Assembly (NCBI GenBank): GCA_016934535.1
Contig: JAFGSQ010000037.1
Span: forward strand, 1-64,000
Origin: a candidate division WOR-3 bacterium
GTDB lineage: Bacteria > SDB-A
Direction of reading: 5' to 3'
DNA length: 64,000 nt
Both the position numbers and the translations under genes were made by a program. The notes under the pieces were generated by a model that saw only the letters and a program-made list of their open reading frames with translations, made no database searches and had not been told where the DNA came from. Of the stretch, positions 15,755-23,413 are shown piece after piece (position 1 is the stretch's first letter; every line of letters starts with the position of its first letter).

Positions 15755-18134
15755 ATCTTCCTCTCTTCACGGCGTATGATTTTTCGAAGTAATTTTTCAA
15801 ACCTTCTTTTATGCGTTTTTCTATGTACTGCATTTTATTTCTTTCGTTTCCGGTGTCCAATATCAGACAAAGCGTTTCGTCAATTGAATTCACGGAATAT
15901 ATAGAGAATGATCCGGCGGCTGACGATTGTCGGATGTCTTTCCCGAGCATCAGCGAATTTTCGTTGTCTTTGGGTATTATGAGCGATCCGTTCCTTATTT
16001 TTTTCATTTTACACGTTCTGTAAAAACCTTCTATTTTTTCGTTGATTCCTCCGACTGCCTGAACATTTCCTGTCTGATCGACTGATCCGGTAACGGCAAA
16101 ATTCTGTTTGACAGGGATTTTGGAAATGCATGACAAAAGAGCGCATATTTCTGCGACGGAAGCGCTGTCGCCGTCGATAATGTTGTAGGACTGCTCGAAA
16201 CAAACGGATGCGTGTATGGACAAAGGGGATTCCTCGGCGTATTTACCTCTGAGATACCCGCTTATGATATTGACTCCCTTTGTGTGGATTTCTCCTGAAA
16301 GGTTGGATTTTCTGTCTATGCTTATTATGCCTTTCTCTCCGGGTGACACCCGCGCTGTTATCCTCGCCGGCAGTCCTACGGGGATGTCGTCTGTGTCAAT
16401 AATCGTCAGGCCGTTCACTTGACCGATCTGACTTCCTTTGAGAAAAATTTTAATGACGTTGTCACGTATCAGTCTGAGGTATTCTCTTTCGAGAGACGTT
16501 CTTCTGAATCGCATCATGTCTATTGCTTTTTCGACGGATTTTTGGGTGACCGTTTTCGCTTTTTTGTTTTTCTTGGTTTCCCAGTAACTGCTTTCCTTCA
16601 TCAGATCGGATATTTTTCCGAATTTTGTGCTTATCAGTTTTTTGTCCCCGGCGAGTTTGACGGCGTATTCACAAATGCTGATCACCGACTCGCGTGAAAA
16701 ATGCGGCAAATTTTCTTTTTTCGACGTCAGGGCGATGAAATTTGAATATTTTTTAAGGTTTCTTTTCGAAAGCAACATGTGCTCGTCGAACTTGGCCTTG
16801 ATTTTGAATATCTTCGGGAAATCGGGATCCTTGTAATATAGCGCAGAATATATTTCGTCGTTCCCTATCATGACAACTTTAACGTCGATTTCAACCGGAT
16901 TCGGTCTTAGATAACTTCGCGAGGAGAGAGGATTGGCCACGGGTGTTATTTCCAGTCTCTGGGTTTTGAGCGTTCTTTTAAGTCTTTGCCATGAATTTTC
17001 CTCCTGAAGGAGGTCAAATGCGTCGATTATCAAAAAGCCTTTGTGGGCTTTTAGAAGACTGCCGGCTTTAATGCTGGTGTGGATCTTTTCGCTCGAGCTG
17101 ACGTTTTCGACAGTTCCGAACAGATTGTTCTCTGACGGAAAACTCTCGATAATGACTGGCCTTTTAATTTTTTTGTGGTTGTTGACGGCGACGTTTATGC
17201 TCATAATACTGTCTATGCTTTCTTTCTCGGATTTCCATTTTTCTTTGTCCTGTTCGGCCTCCATGAGAGTTTTCCAGAGAGATATGTTGGTAAGCATATA
17301 GTCGAGGTAAAAATCGAGATAATCTTTCATTTCCGCCGAAGAAGTGAGCTCTTTCAGGTCTTCGAAAATGAGTTTCAGAAAAGGGTATGCCGTGTCTATG
17401 TCGAGCTTTTTCTTTCTGTTTGAAAAAGCCGTTCTCAAAGTTTTAAAATCGTTCAGATATAAAGCTATCGTTTTTTCGATCTCGTCTTTTTTTTCGAGAA
17501 ATTCCTTCAGTTTTTTGTTTTTTAGCTGGTTTTTCTCAACCAGTTCGGTAAGTTCGTTGAAGCTGAAAACTTTTTTTTTGTGAACGGGCATAAGTTCCAT
17601 TTTCGAGCCTTCTCCTTCGGTCTTCATCCACCTGAATCCCGAAGTTTTAACGAGTTTGTCGATTTTGGAAAAAATTCTGTTCTCTTCCTTTTTTTCTTTT
17701 TTTTCAAAAGTCATAAGTTCCGACATGTATTTGTCGTTGAAATAAATGGCCGATATAAGATTTTCAAGATTCTCGAGAAGTTCCTCCAAAGCCCGTGAAA
17801 GCAGTATTCCTTCACCTTTCGAGAGTTTGATTGAAACAGGCTCTTCGGGAATGTCGAAGTTGTATAGAAAAATTATGTCTTCAAGATTTTTTTCGCCTCT
17901 TCCTATTTTTTTAGTAAGAAACTTGTGAAGAGTGCTTTTTCTCCCCGTACCGGCTAATCCGGAGATGAATACGTTGTAACCCTGCCCGTCTATCTCAATG
18001 CCGGTCGTTATGGATTCTATTGCTTCCCGCTGACCTATTATGTCTTCGGTGGGATTCAACTCGGAGGTGGTTTTGAATTTGAAAACATCTTCTGGGCAGG
18101 ACCATGTGAGCTTGGAAGCGATTATTTTTTTCAA
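15747..18134 (-). CDS. Lon-like ATP-dependent protease (AAA_32 + Lon C-terminal domain)
   Basis: A 795-residue protease of the LonB/AAA_32 type rather than classical Lon: there is no Lon N-terminal substrate domain. A P-loop-like stretch GLAGTGRKST (59-68) carries an extra Arg between the glycine and the lysine. A long Lys/Glu-rich helical insertion (about 100-290) follows. The C-terminal serine protease domain has catalytic S657 (IDGDSAS) and K700 (GGINEKIEG), 43 residues apart as in Lon. Probable role: degradation of damaged or regulatory proteins in the cytosol. The stop overlaps the serS start, and its own start overlaps the biotin-carrier stop (ATGA). Confidence 0.88.
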   Translation of the reverse strand: MKKIIASKLTWSCPEDVFKFKTTSELNPTEDIIGQREAIESITTGIEIDGQGYNVFISGLAGTGRKSTLHKFLTKKIGRGEKNLEDIIFLYNFDIPEEPVSIKLSKGEGILLSRALEELLENLENLISAIYFNDKYMSELMTFEKKEKKEENRIFSKIDKLVKTSGFRWMKTEGEGSKMELMPVHKKKVFSFNELTELVEKNQLKNKKLKEFLEKKDEIEKTIALYLNDFKTLRTAFSNRKKKLDIDTAYPFLKLIFEDLKELTSSAEMKDYLDFYLDYMLTNISLWKTLMEAEQDKEKWKSEKESIDSIMSINVAVNNHKKIKRPVIIESFPSENNLFGTVENVSSSEKIHTSIKAGSLLKAHKGFLIIDAFDLLQEENSWQRLKRTLKTQRLEITPVANPLSSRSYLRPNPVEIDVKVVMIGNDEIYSALYYKDPDFPKIFKIKAKFDEHMLLSKRNLKKYSNFIALTSKKENLPHFSRESVISICEYAVKLAGDKKLISTKFGKISDLMKESSYWETKKNKKAKTVTQKSVEKAIDMMRFRRTSLEREYLRLIRDNVIKIFLKGSQIGQVNGLTIIDTDDIPVGLPARITARVSPGEKGIISIDRKSNLSGEIHTKGVNIISGYLRGKYAEESPLSIHASVCFEQSYNIIDGDSASVAEICALLSCISKIPVKQNFAVTGSVDQTGNVQAVGGINEKIEGFYRTCKMKKIRNGSLIIPKDNENSLMLGKDIRQSSAAGSFSIYSVNSIDETLCLILDTGNERNKMQYIEKRIKEGLKNYFEKSYAVKRGRYA

Positions 18135-18451
18135 TCATCGCTCCTGTATATAACTACGTCCCCTTTTTTTACTTTATCACCCGGTTTGATTTTCAGAACC
18201 ATTACTTTTCCGCGGTATTCGGAAAAGATCTTGTTGTAGGATTTCATCGCTTCAATTACGTAAAGGATGTCTCCTTTTTCAACCCGAGAGCCTTCGCGGA
18301 CAAAGATTTCTTTTATTATTCCGGGGATCGGAGATTTCTCTTCCTTCTGCGTGTTTTTTTCAAAATTGACGCCAGGATTTTTTCTTTTGAAATTATTGGT
18401 TATATAAAAAGAGTCGTCGACGTTGAGTTCTATCTTTTCGTTAAACATCAT
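18131..18451 (-). CDS. Biotin carboxyl carrier protein (biotinyl domain)
   Basis: A 106-residue carrier whose C-terminal half is a biotinyl/lipoyl-like domain with the attachment motif EAMK; K70 would carry biotin. The N-terminal 40 residues are charged and variable. It follows the carboxyltransferase gene by six bases, so it is very likely the mobile carboxyl carrier of that enzyme. No biotin carboxylase gene is present nearby. The system may therefore be a decarboxylase or transcarboxylase, or the carboxylase may be encoded elsewhere. The start codon is one of two adjacent ATGs at 18449-18451 and 18446-18448. Confidence 0.9.
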   Translation of the reverse strand: MMFNEKIELNVDDSFYITNNFKRKNPGVNFEKNTQKEEKSPIPGIIKEIFVREGSRVEKGDILYVIEAMKSYNKIFSEYRGKVMVLKIKPGDKVKKGDVVIYRSDD

Positions 18452-18457
18452 TCGCTC

Positions 18458-20002
18458 CTAAACAGGCATATTGCCGTGGTGTTTCCAAAGCGACTGCCTC
18501 GACTTTTCCCTAAAAATGCCCAGCATGTTTATCAGTATCTGGCGGGTTTCTTCGGGTTCAATGACGGCGTCGACGAAACCCTTTGAGGCGGCGACATAGG
18601 GATTTGCGAATTTTTCCTGATATTCGGTTATTTTTTCTTTTCTCGTTGCGTCTGGATCCTGGCTGTTTTCTATTTCTTTCTTGAAGAGTATGTTCGCGGC
18701 GCCTTCCGGTCCCATGACTGCGATTTCCGCGGTCGGCCATGCCGCGACGAAGTCAGCACCGAGGTGTTTACTGCACATCGCAATGTAGCCTCCGCCGTAT
18801 GCCTTTCTTATAATAACTGTCAGTTTAGGTACAGTGGCTTCGGAATAGGCGTAAAGAACTTTCGCGCCGTGACGAATGACTCCCGCGTGCTCCTGATCTA
18901 TGCCCGGAAGATAGCCGGGAATGTCGACAAAAGTCAGAAGGGGAATGTTGAAGGAATCGCAAAATCTTATAAAACGAGCAGCTTTATCCGCCGCGTTGAC
19001 ATCGAGAACTCCAGCGAGATAATAAGGCTGGTTGGCGACTATTCCGACAGAATGTCCCCCGAGTCTGCCGAAACCGACAACTATGTTTTTTGCCCAGTTC
19101 TCGTGAACTTCCAGGAACTCGGACTTGTCGGTTATTGAGCTTATAATGTCAAGCACGTCGTATGTGACTTTCGGATCGGATGGTATCGTTTTTGTTATGT
19201 CGAATTGTTTTTTCGGGTTTTCTGCAGGGATGAGAGAAGGCATCTCTTTGTTGTTGGCAGGGATGTAAGACAAGAGAGCTTTTATGAGGGAAAAAGCTTC
19301 CGGCTCGCTGGGAGCAACGAAATGCGCGTTGCCGGTGATCTCGGCGTGGGTCATTGCCCCGCCCAAATCCTCCATGGAAATTTCTTCACCTATGACGGCT
19401 TTAATAACTTCCGGACCGGTTATGAACATATTGCTTATTTTTTCGACAACTATCACAAAATCGGTGAGGGCGGGTGAATATACCGCCCCTCCTGCGCAAG
19501 GACCAAGTATGACCGATATCTGAGGCACAACACCCGAGAGTTTTGTGTTTTTATAAAAGATGTCGCCGTATCCCGCCAGTGCGCCGACTCCTTCCTGAAT
19601 TCTTGCTCCGCCTGAGTCGTTTAGGCCTATGAGAGGCATGCCGGAATCTCTTGCCATGTCCATGACTTTCACTATCTTCGAGGCGTGACCTTCTCCGAGA
19701 GATCCGCCTGCGACGGTGAAGTCCTGGGCGAAAAGAGCCACGGGTCGGCGGGAAATTTTTCCTACGCCGGTTATCACTCCGTCACCGGCAAGCATGACTC
19801 CGTCCAGTCCGTATCCTCGAGCTTTGTGTTCGACGAAGAGGTCTGTCTCAAAGAAACTGCCTTCGTCGATCAGAGCTTCGATCCTTTCTCTGGCTGTCAG
19901 TTTGCCCTTGTCTTTCTGCCTTCTGATTGATTTCTCGCCGCCTCCGGATTTCCACTTCTGAACTCTGACAATGAAATCGGCAATTACAGATTTAATGTCC
20001 AT
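18458..20002 (-). CDS. Acyl-CoA carboxyltransferase (methylmalonyl-CoA decarboxylase alpha / propionyl-CoA carboxylase beta family)
   Basis: A 514-residue carboxyltransferase of the crotonase-fold ACCT family, moving CO2 between biotin and propionyl- or methylmalonyl-CoA. It begins with the typical 'KLTARERIEALIDEGSFFE'. The two acyl-CoA and carboxybiotin oxyanion regions are 'NDSGGARIQEGVGALAGYG' with 'GPCAGGAVYSPALTDF', and 'DIPGYLPGIDQEHAGVI' with 'KAYGGGYIAMCSKHLG'. Length fits both MmdA and PccB. Without biotin carboxylase or membrane subunits nearby I cannot decide between propionyl-CoA carboxylase, Na+-pumping decarboxylase or transcarboxylase. It forms a unit with the biotin carrier and lies downstream of the DUF3467 gene. 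Confidence 0.9.
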   Translation of the reverse strand: MDIKSVIADFIVRVQKWKSGGGEKSIRRQKDKGKLTARERIEALIDEGSFFETDLFVEHKARGYGLDGVMLAGDGVITGVGKISRRPVALFAQDFTVAGGSLGEGHASKIVKVMDMARDSGMPLIGLNDSGGARIQEGVGALAGYGDIFYKNTKLSGVVPQISVILGPCAGGAVYSPALTDFVIVVEKISNMFITGPEVIKAVIGEEISMEDLGGAMTHAEITGNAHFVAPSEPEAFSLIKALLSYIPANNKEMPSLIPAENPKKQFDITKTIPSDPKVTYDVLDIISSITDKSEFLEVHENWAKNIVVGFGRLGGHSVGIVANQPYYLAGVLDVNAADKAARFIRFCDSFNIPLLTFVDIPGYLPGIDQEHAGVIRHGAKVLYAYSEATVPKLTVIIRKAYGGGYIAMCSKHLGADFVAAWPTAEIAVMGPEGAANILFKKEIENSQDPDATRKEKITEYQEKFANPYVAASKGFVDAVIEPEETRQILINMLGIFREKSRQSLWKHHGNMPV

Positions 20003-20013
20003 TTTTTACCTCT

Positions 20014-20310
20014 TTAGATGTTGTTGAAACCCATTACGTTCTTTTCGGGTTCATCGGTTTTTATGATGCCGAACTTGTCCTCGAAATCTTTCACGCGTTC
20101 TTCGAGAAGTTTTATCAGTCTTTTTGCTGTCTGAGGGGGCATTATAATTCTGCTGTTGATCTTTGCTTTGTTTTTTCCCGGTACAAGCCTCGCAAAATCA
20201 ACTACAAATTCGGCAGGTGAAGACAAAATTATGACAAAATTGCTGTAAGTTCCGTCGGAGACCTCGTCGGGGAGTTCTATGGATATCTGCGCCGGAATTT
20301 GTTGTTTCAT
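20014..20310 (-). CDS. DUF3467 family protein (98 aa)
   Basis: Small cytoplasmic protein of unknown function that matches the DUF3467 pattern: 'SDGTYSNFVIILSSPAEFVVDF', then a Pro-Gly-Lys-Ala-Lys stretch, 'SRIIMPPQTAKRL' and a C-terminal helix. The frame extends to 20343, but the ATG at 20310 is chosen because GGAGG (20319-20315, minus strand) stands four bases before it and the family begins here. It is the first gene of the 11-kb minus-strand run that ends with the TamB-like gene, so its promoter probably drives all of it. The family's function is not known. Confidence 0.85.
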   Translation of the reverse strand: MKQQIPAQISIELPDEVSDGTYSNFVIILSSPAEFVVDFARLVPGKNKAKINSRIIMPPQTAKRLIKLLEERVKDFEDKFGIIKTDEPEKNVMGFNNI

Positions 20311-20349
20311 CAATCCTCCGTTTTTATGAAAATTTGCATACAATCATTG

Positions 20350-20379
20350 ATTATACTTTAAATTTTCAAGCCGTGGCAA
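20350..20379 (-). promoter_or_regulatory. Promoter of the DUF3467-to-TamB run (TTGCCA-18-TATAAT)
   Basis: On the minus strand TTGCCA (20379-20374) and a perfect TATAAT (20355-20350) are 18 bases apart. The start of transcription would be near 20343, leaving a leader of about 33 bases with a GGAGG site. The -35 box lies inside the first palindrome of the tandem repeat. Confidence 0.6.
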
Positions 20380-20415
20380 GATAATAACTTGCCATGGCAA
20401 GATAATGACTTGACA
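20374..20415. repeat. Two abutting 21-bp palindromic repeats (operator candidate)
   Basis: Two 21-bp units lie end to end (20374-20394 and 20395-20415) and differ at two positions. Unit 1 is a perfect inverted repeat, TGGCAAG-N7-CTTGCCA; unit 2 is TGGCAAG-N7-CTTGACA. The left arm of unit 1 is the -35 box of the minus-strand promoter, and the right arm of unit 2 contains the TTGACA -35 box of the plus-strand promoter. A protein bound here would cover both. The regulator is unknown. Confidence 0.7.
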
Positions 20416-20438
20416 GAAATCTGTTCAATATTTAATAT
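20410..20438 (+). promoter_or_regulatory. Promoter of the J-domain gene (TTGACA-17-TAATAT), leaderless
   Basis: Consensus TTGACA (20410-20415), a 17-base spacer and TAATAT (20433-20438). The ATG of the J-domain gene begins at 20445, exactly where transcription would start, and no ribosome-binding site lies between. Confidence 0.65.
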
Positions 20439-20444
20439 CTCAAG

Positions 20445-21104
20445 ATGGAAGATTTCTACGAAATCCTCGGAGTGACGTTTAATGCCACAGACTCTGAAAT
20501 AAGAGAAAGATACATAGCCCTTGCCAAACAGCATCACCCGGATCACATTGAAGATAAAACGGGTCTTTCGTGGAGGAAAGCAAACGACAGATTCGCTGAG
20601 ATAACAAGAGCATACAAAACCCTGATAGACAGAGACAGAAGGAACGAATATGACAGAAAACTTTCCGGAGAGGTCGACAAAAGCCTCGTCGTTCAGGCGA
20701 AAAACCTTTTTGCCCAAGCCAGAGCGGCTGTTAAAGCGAAAAATTGGTCCAGGGCCGAGATACTGATCGATGCCGCCATTAAAGTGCACAAAAAAACGGA
20801 GTATCTTGTTTATCTTTCGATGATTAGAGTATCAACGGGCCGGGAAGTAGCGAAGAACATTGAATCAATCCAGAGATCGCTCAAGGACAGAATTTTCGAA
20901 GGATTTTTTCACGCCGTATACGCCTGGGCTCTTTACGGAATGAGAAGATTCGACGAGGCCCGTTTTTCCCTCAACGAAGCTTTCAAATGGGATCCCGAAT
21001 GCATCGAGGCCATTGATCTGAAAGAAGTTCTTGAAGGAGATTTCCCCGAAACGGCAAAGAAGGGTGTTTTCAAAAAAGTCAGGAATATTTTCAAAAAAGA
21101 GTGA
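20445..21104 (+). CDS. J-domain protein with C-terminal TPR-like helices
   Basis: A 219-residue DnaJ-type co-chaperone-like protein. The J domain covers about residues 1-70 with the HPD motif (QHHPDHIE) that stimulates DnaK, but the Gly/Phe and zinc-finger regions of true DnaJ are absent. Residues 85-190 form helical repeats resembling TPRs ('AKNWSRAEILIDAAIKV', 'RRFDEARFSLNEAFKWDPE'). It is therefore a type III J protein that may bring a specific client to DnaK. It is the first gene of the long plus-strand run, apparently translated from a leaderless message. The comEC frame overlaps its 3' end. Confidence 0.85.
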   Translation: MEDFYEILGVTFNATDSEIRERYIALAKQHHPDHIEDKTGLSWRKANDRFAEITRAYKTLIDRDRRNEYDRKLSGEVDKSLVVQAKNLFAQARAAVKAKNWSRAEILIDAAIKVHKKTEYLVYLSMIRVSTGREVAKNIESIQRSLKDRIFEGFFHAVYAWALYGMRRFDEARFSLNEAFKWDPECIEAIDLKEVLEGDFPETAKKGVFKKVRNIFKKE

Positions 21105-23388
21105 TTTTTTAAGAGAGAATATAGCTTTTTGGCTTTTTCTCTGCGCCTGTCTCGGAACATATTTTGCCGGTTGTCTTTTTCCGCTTAATATTGCGATAGT
21201 GTGTTCTGTCTTGTTATTGTCCACTGGTATTTTACTGGCGATAAAAAACAATACGGTCCTGTCCAGGTGGTTGTTTATGTCGGCTGCGGTCTTTCTGTAT
21301 GTAATCTGGGGTTACCTGAAAATACCAGGACCCGGCTCCGAATACATCTACCAAGAGAGAATGGACTGTGAGATAACCGGCAGTGTCAAGCCGGTGACTA
21401 GAAAAAGCAGGCGCATTTCGATAACTCGTCTGAACGGCAGACCAGCCAGGTTCGACGCCTGTATTTTGACCTATCAGCCTCTCGAAGACGGCCAGAATGT
21501 CTGGGCTTTCGGGCATTTTGGCACTTTGCCTTTTTCGACGAATCCGCATCAATTTGACTACGGCAGATTTCTTCTCGAAAATTCGATGAGCGTCGTTTTT
21601 TATTGCGACAGTTTCATTGTCACCGGAAACAGCCGCTGCCTGTCCGATTTGACGAGAAACAAAATAAGGCGTCTAATACTCGAAGAATTTTCCGACGACA
21701 GCGCTTTGGCTTCTTTCGCTTTAGCTGTTTCGATAGGTGACAGGCTGTTCATAGATGAAGAAACCAGGGAAGATTTTCTTAAAAGCGGCATTTCACACAT
21801 ATTGGCCATTAGCGGACTTCACGTCGGTATAATTCTGTTCATAATTCTCATGGCGGCTTCTGCCGTCGGCGTCCCGAAAAAAGCTTCATACCTCGTCTCC
21901 ATAATTTTGATTTTTCTCTATCTCTCTCTGACCGGAGGTCACCCGTCTGTATGGAGGGCGACAGTTGGTTCTTCGGTTTTTTTAGCCTGCCTCATCTTCG
22001 AGAGAGAAAGAAATCCGTATCAGATGCTCGGTATTGCGGGCACAGTGATTTTGACGAGAAATCCTCTTTCTCTTTGGAACGCGGGATTTCTGATGTCTTT
22101 CGGCAGCGTTCTCGGCTTGGTGTCTTTTATGCCTCCTGTTTCCGGTCTGATCAAACAAAAACAATTCAGCGCTCCTGTTACATATATGTTGCTCGGATTC
22201 GCTGTTGTCACAATTGTCAATATATGCCTTTTGCCCGTCATTTCCGTAACTTACGGCAGAGTTTTCCTTTTCTCTACTATGGCTAATCTCTTCGTCATTC
22301 CGATTTTGTACATTTTCATTCTCTCTCTCGGACTTTTTATTTTTTTTCCTTATTTCCCTGTTTTTTCGGGAGCCGTCTGGGCTGCCGGAAAGTCAATATT
22401 GCTCATTGCCGACGCTGTTTCAGTGTATTGTCCCAATGTTAGTCTGTCTCCATTTCAACCTTACGAAACTGTTTTGTTTGTTTTTTGCCTTATTCTTCTT
22501 AAACTCGCCTTCAAGAAAAGAAAACTTCTCGGCTGCTTTTTCGCATTCGCTTCAGTTTTTCTGGCCGTTTTTTTCGGAAGGAGGATTTTATTTGAAAAAA
22601 GTTACATACTTTTTTTCGACGTGGGTCAGGGAAACTCGTGTTTGGTCCATTCAAATGAAGGTCACAACTTCGTTATAGACGCCGGAAGAAACGAGCATTG
22701 CGCTCAAATTATTGTAAATTACATTGATCTTGAACATTCAGGATCTGTCGACGCAGTCTTCGCAACTCATCAGGATAAAGATCATGTCGGGGGAATGAAA
22801 AGCGTCATTTCCCGACTCGAAACCGAAGTCGTGTTTTTCAACGGTGTGCTGAAAGTAGAAGACTTTCTTTCCGATTACATGGTCTCAGCGGGCGATAGAC
22901 TGAAAGAGCTATCTTCTGATGACACTTTGATTTTCGGTGAGATTTTCGTCGCCGTGCACTCTCCTGAAAAAGAAGGTAAAGCAGAATTTTCGGGAGATCA
23001 GAACGGATTTTCACTTTTTATGACCGCCGCCTCGGGGAATTGCCTCATTTTATTGCCCGGAGACAGAACACTTTTCTGCCGGCCGGAATTTTTATCATAT
23101 GACAAGGTGGTTCTTCTCGCGTCGCATCACGGTGACGGCAGGGCTAATCCTCTGGATGTAATCGGTGAGATCTCTCCCGACATGACCGTTATAAGCGTTG
23201 GCAGAAACAATCCCTACGGGCATCCTTCAAAAGCGTTGATCGAATATCTTACGGCGTTGAAATCGACCGGTTTCAGAACCGACAAAGACGGAGCCGTTAA
23301 AATATTTCTTCCGGATTTGTCGGTCAAATGCTACAATAACAGAAGTTATCTTTGGCATTTTAGCCGGGAAGAAGTTCTCGGAAAATGA
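21031..23388 (+). CDS. comEC: ComEC/Rec2-type DNA internalisation protein
   Basis: A 785-residue inner-membrane protein of the ComEC family, which carries transforming single-stranded DNA across the cytoplasmic membrane. The order is an N-terminal pair of membrane segments and soluble domain (about 25-200), a multi-helix Competence domain (about 225-500) and a metallo-beta-lactamase-like domain at the C-terminus. The last has HQDKDHVGG near residue 580 and SHHGDG. The start is uncertain. There is no ATG before the first membrane segment; TTG at 21031 and GTG at 21064 are possible, both inside the J-domain gene. Presence of comEC suggests competence, but no pilus genes are in the window. Confidence 0.88.
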   Translation: MKEISPKRQRRVFSKKSGIFSKKSDFLRENIAFWLFLCACLGTYFAGCLFPLNIAIVCSVLLLSTGILLAIKNNTVLSRWLFMSAAVFLYVIWGYLKIPGPGSEYIYQERMDCEITGSVKPVTRKSRRISITRLNGRPARFDACILTYQPLEDGQNVWAFGHFGTLPFSTNPHQFDYGRFLLENSMSVVFYCDSFIVTGNSRCLSDLTRNKIRRLILEEFSDDSALASFALAVSIGDRLFIDEETREDFLKSGISHILAISGLHVGIILFIILMAASAVGVPKKASYLVSIILIFLYLSLTGGHPSVWRATVGSSVFLACLIFERERNPYQMLGIAGTVILTRNPLSLWNAGFLMSFGSVLGLVSFMPPVSGLIKQKQFSAPVTYMLLGFAVVTIVNICLLPVISVTYGRVFLFSTMANLFVIPILYIFILSLGLFIFFPYFPVFSGAVWAAGKSILLIADAVSVYCPNVSLSPFQPYETVLFVFCLILLKLAFKKRKLLGCFFAFASVFLAVFFGRRILFEKSYILFFDVGQGNSCLVHSNEGHNFVIDAGRNEHCAQIIVNYIDLEHSGSVDAVFATHQDKDHVGGMKSVISRLETEVVFFNGVLKVEDFLSDYMVSAGDRLKELSSDDTLIFGEIFVAVHSPEKEGKAEFSGDQNGFSLFMTAASGNCLILLPGDRTLFCRPEFLSYDKVVLLASHHGDGRANPLDVIGEISPDMTVISVGRNNPYGHPSKALIEYLTALKSTGFRTDKDGAVKIFLPDLSVKCYNNRSYLWHFSREEVLGK

Positions 23389-23413
23389 AGTTATACTGGT
23401 GAAGGAGACAATA

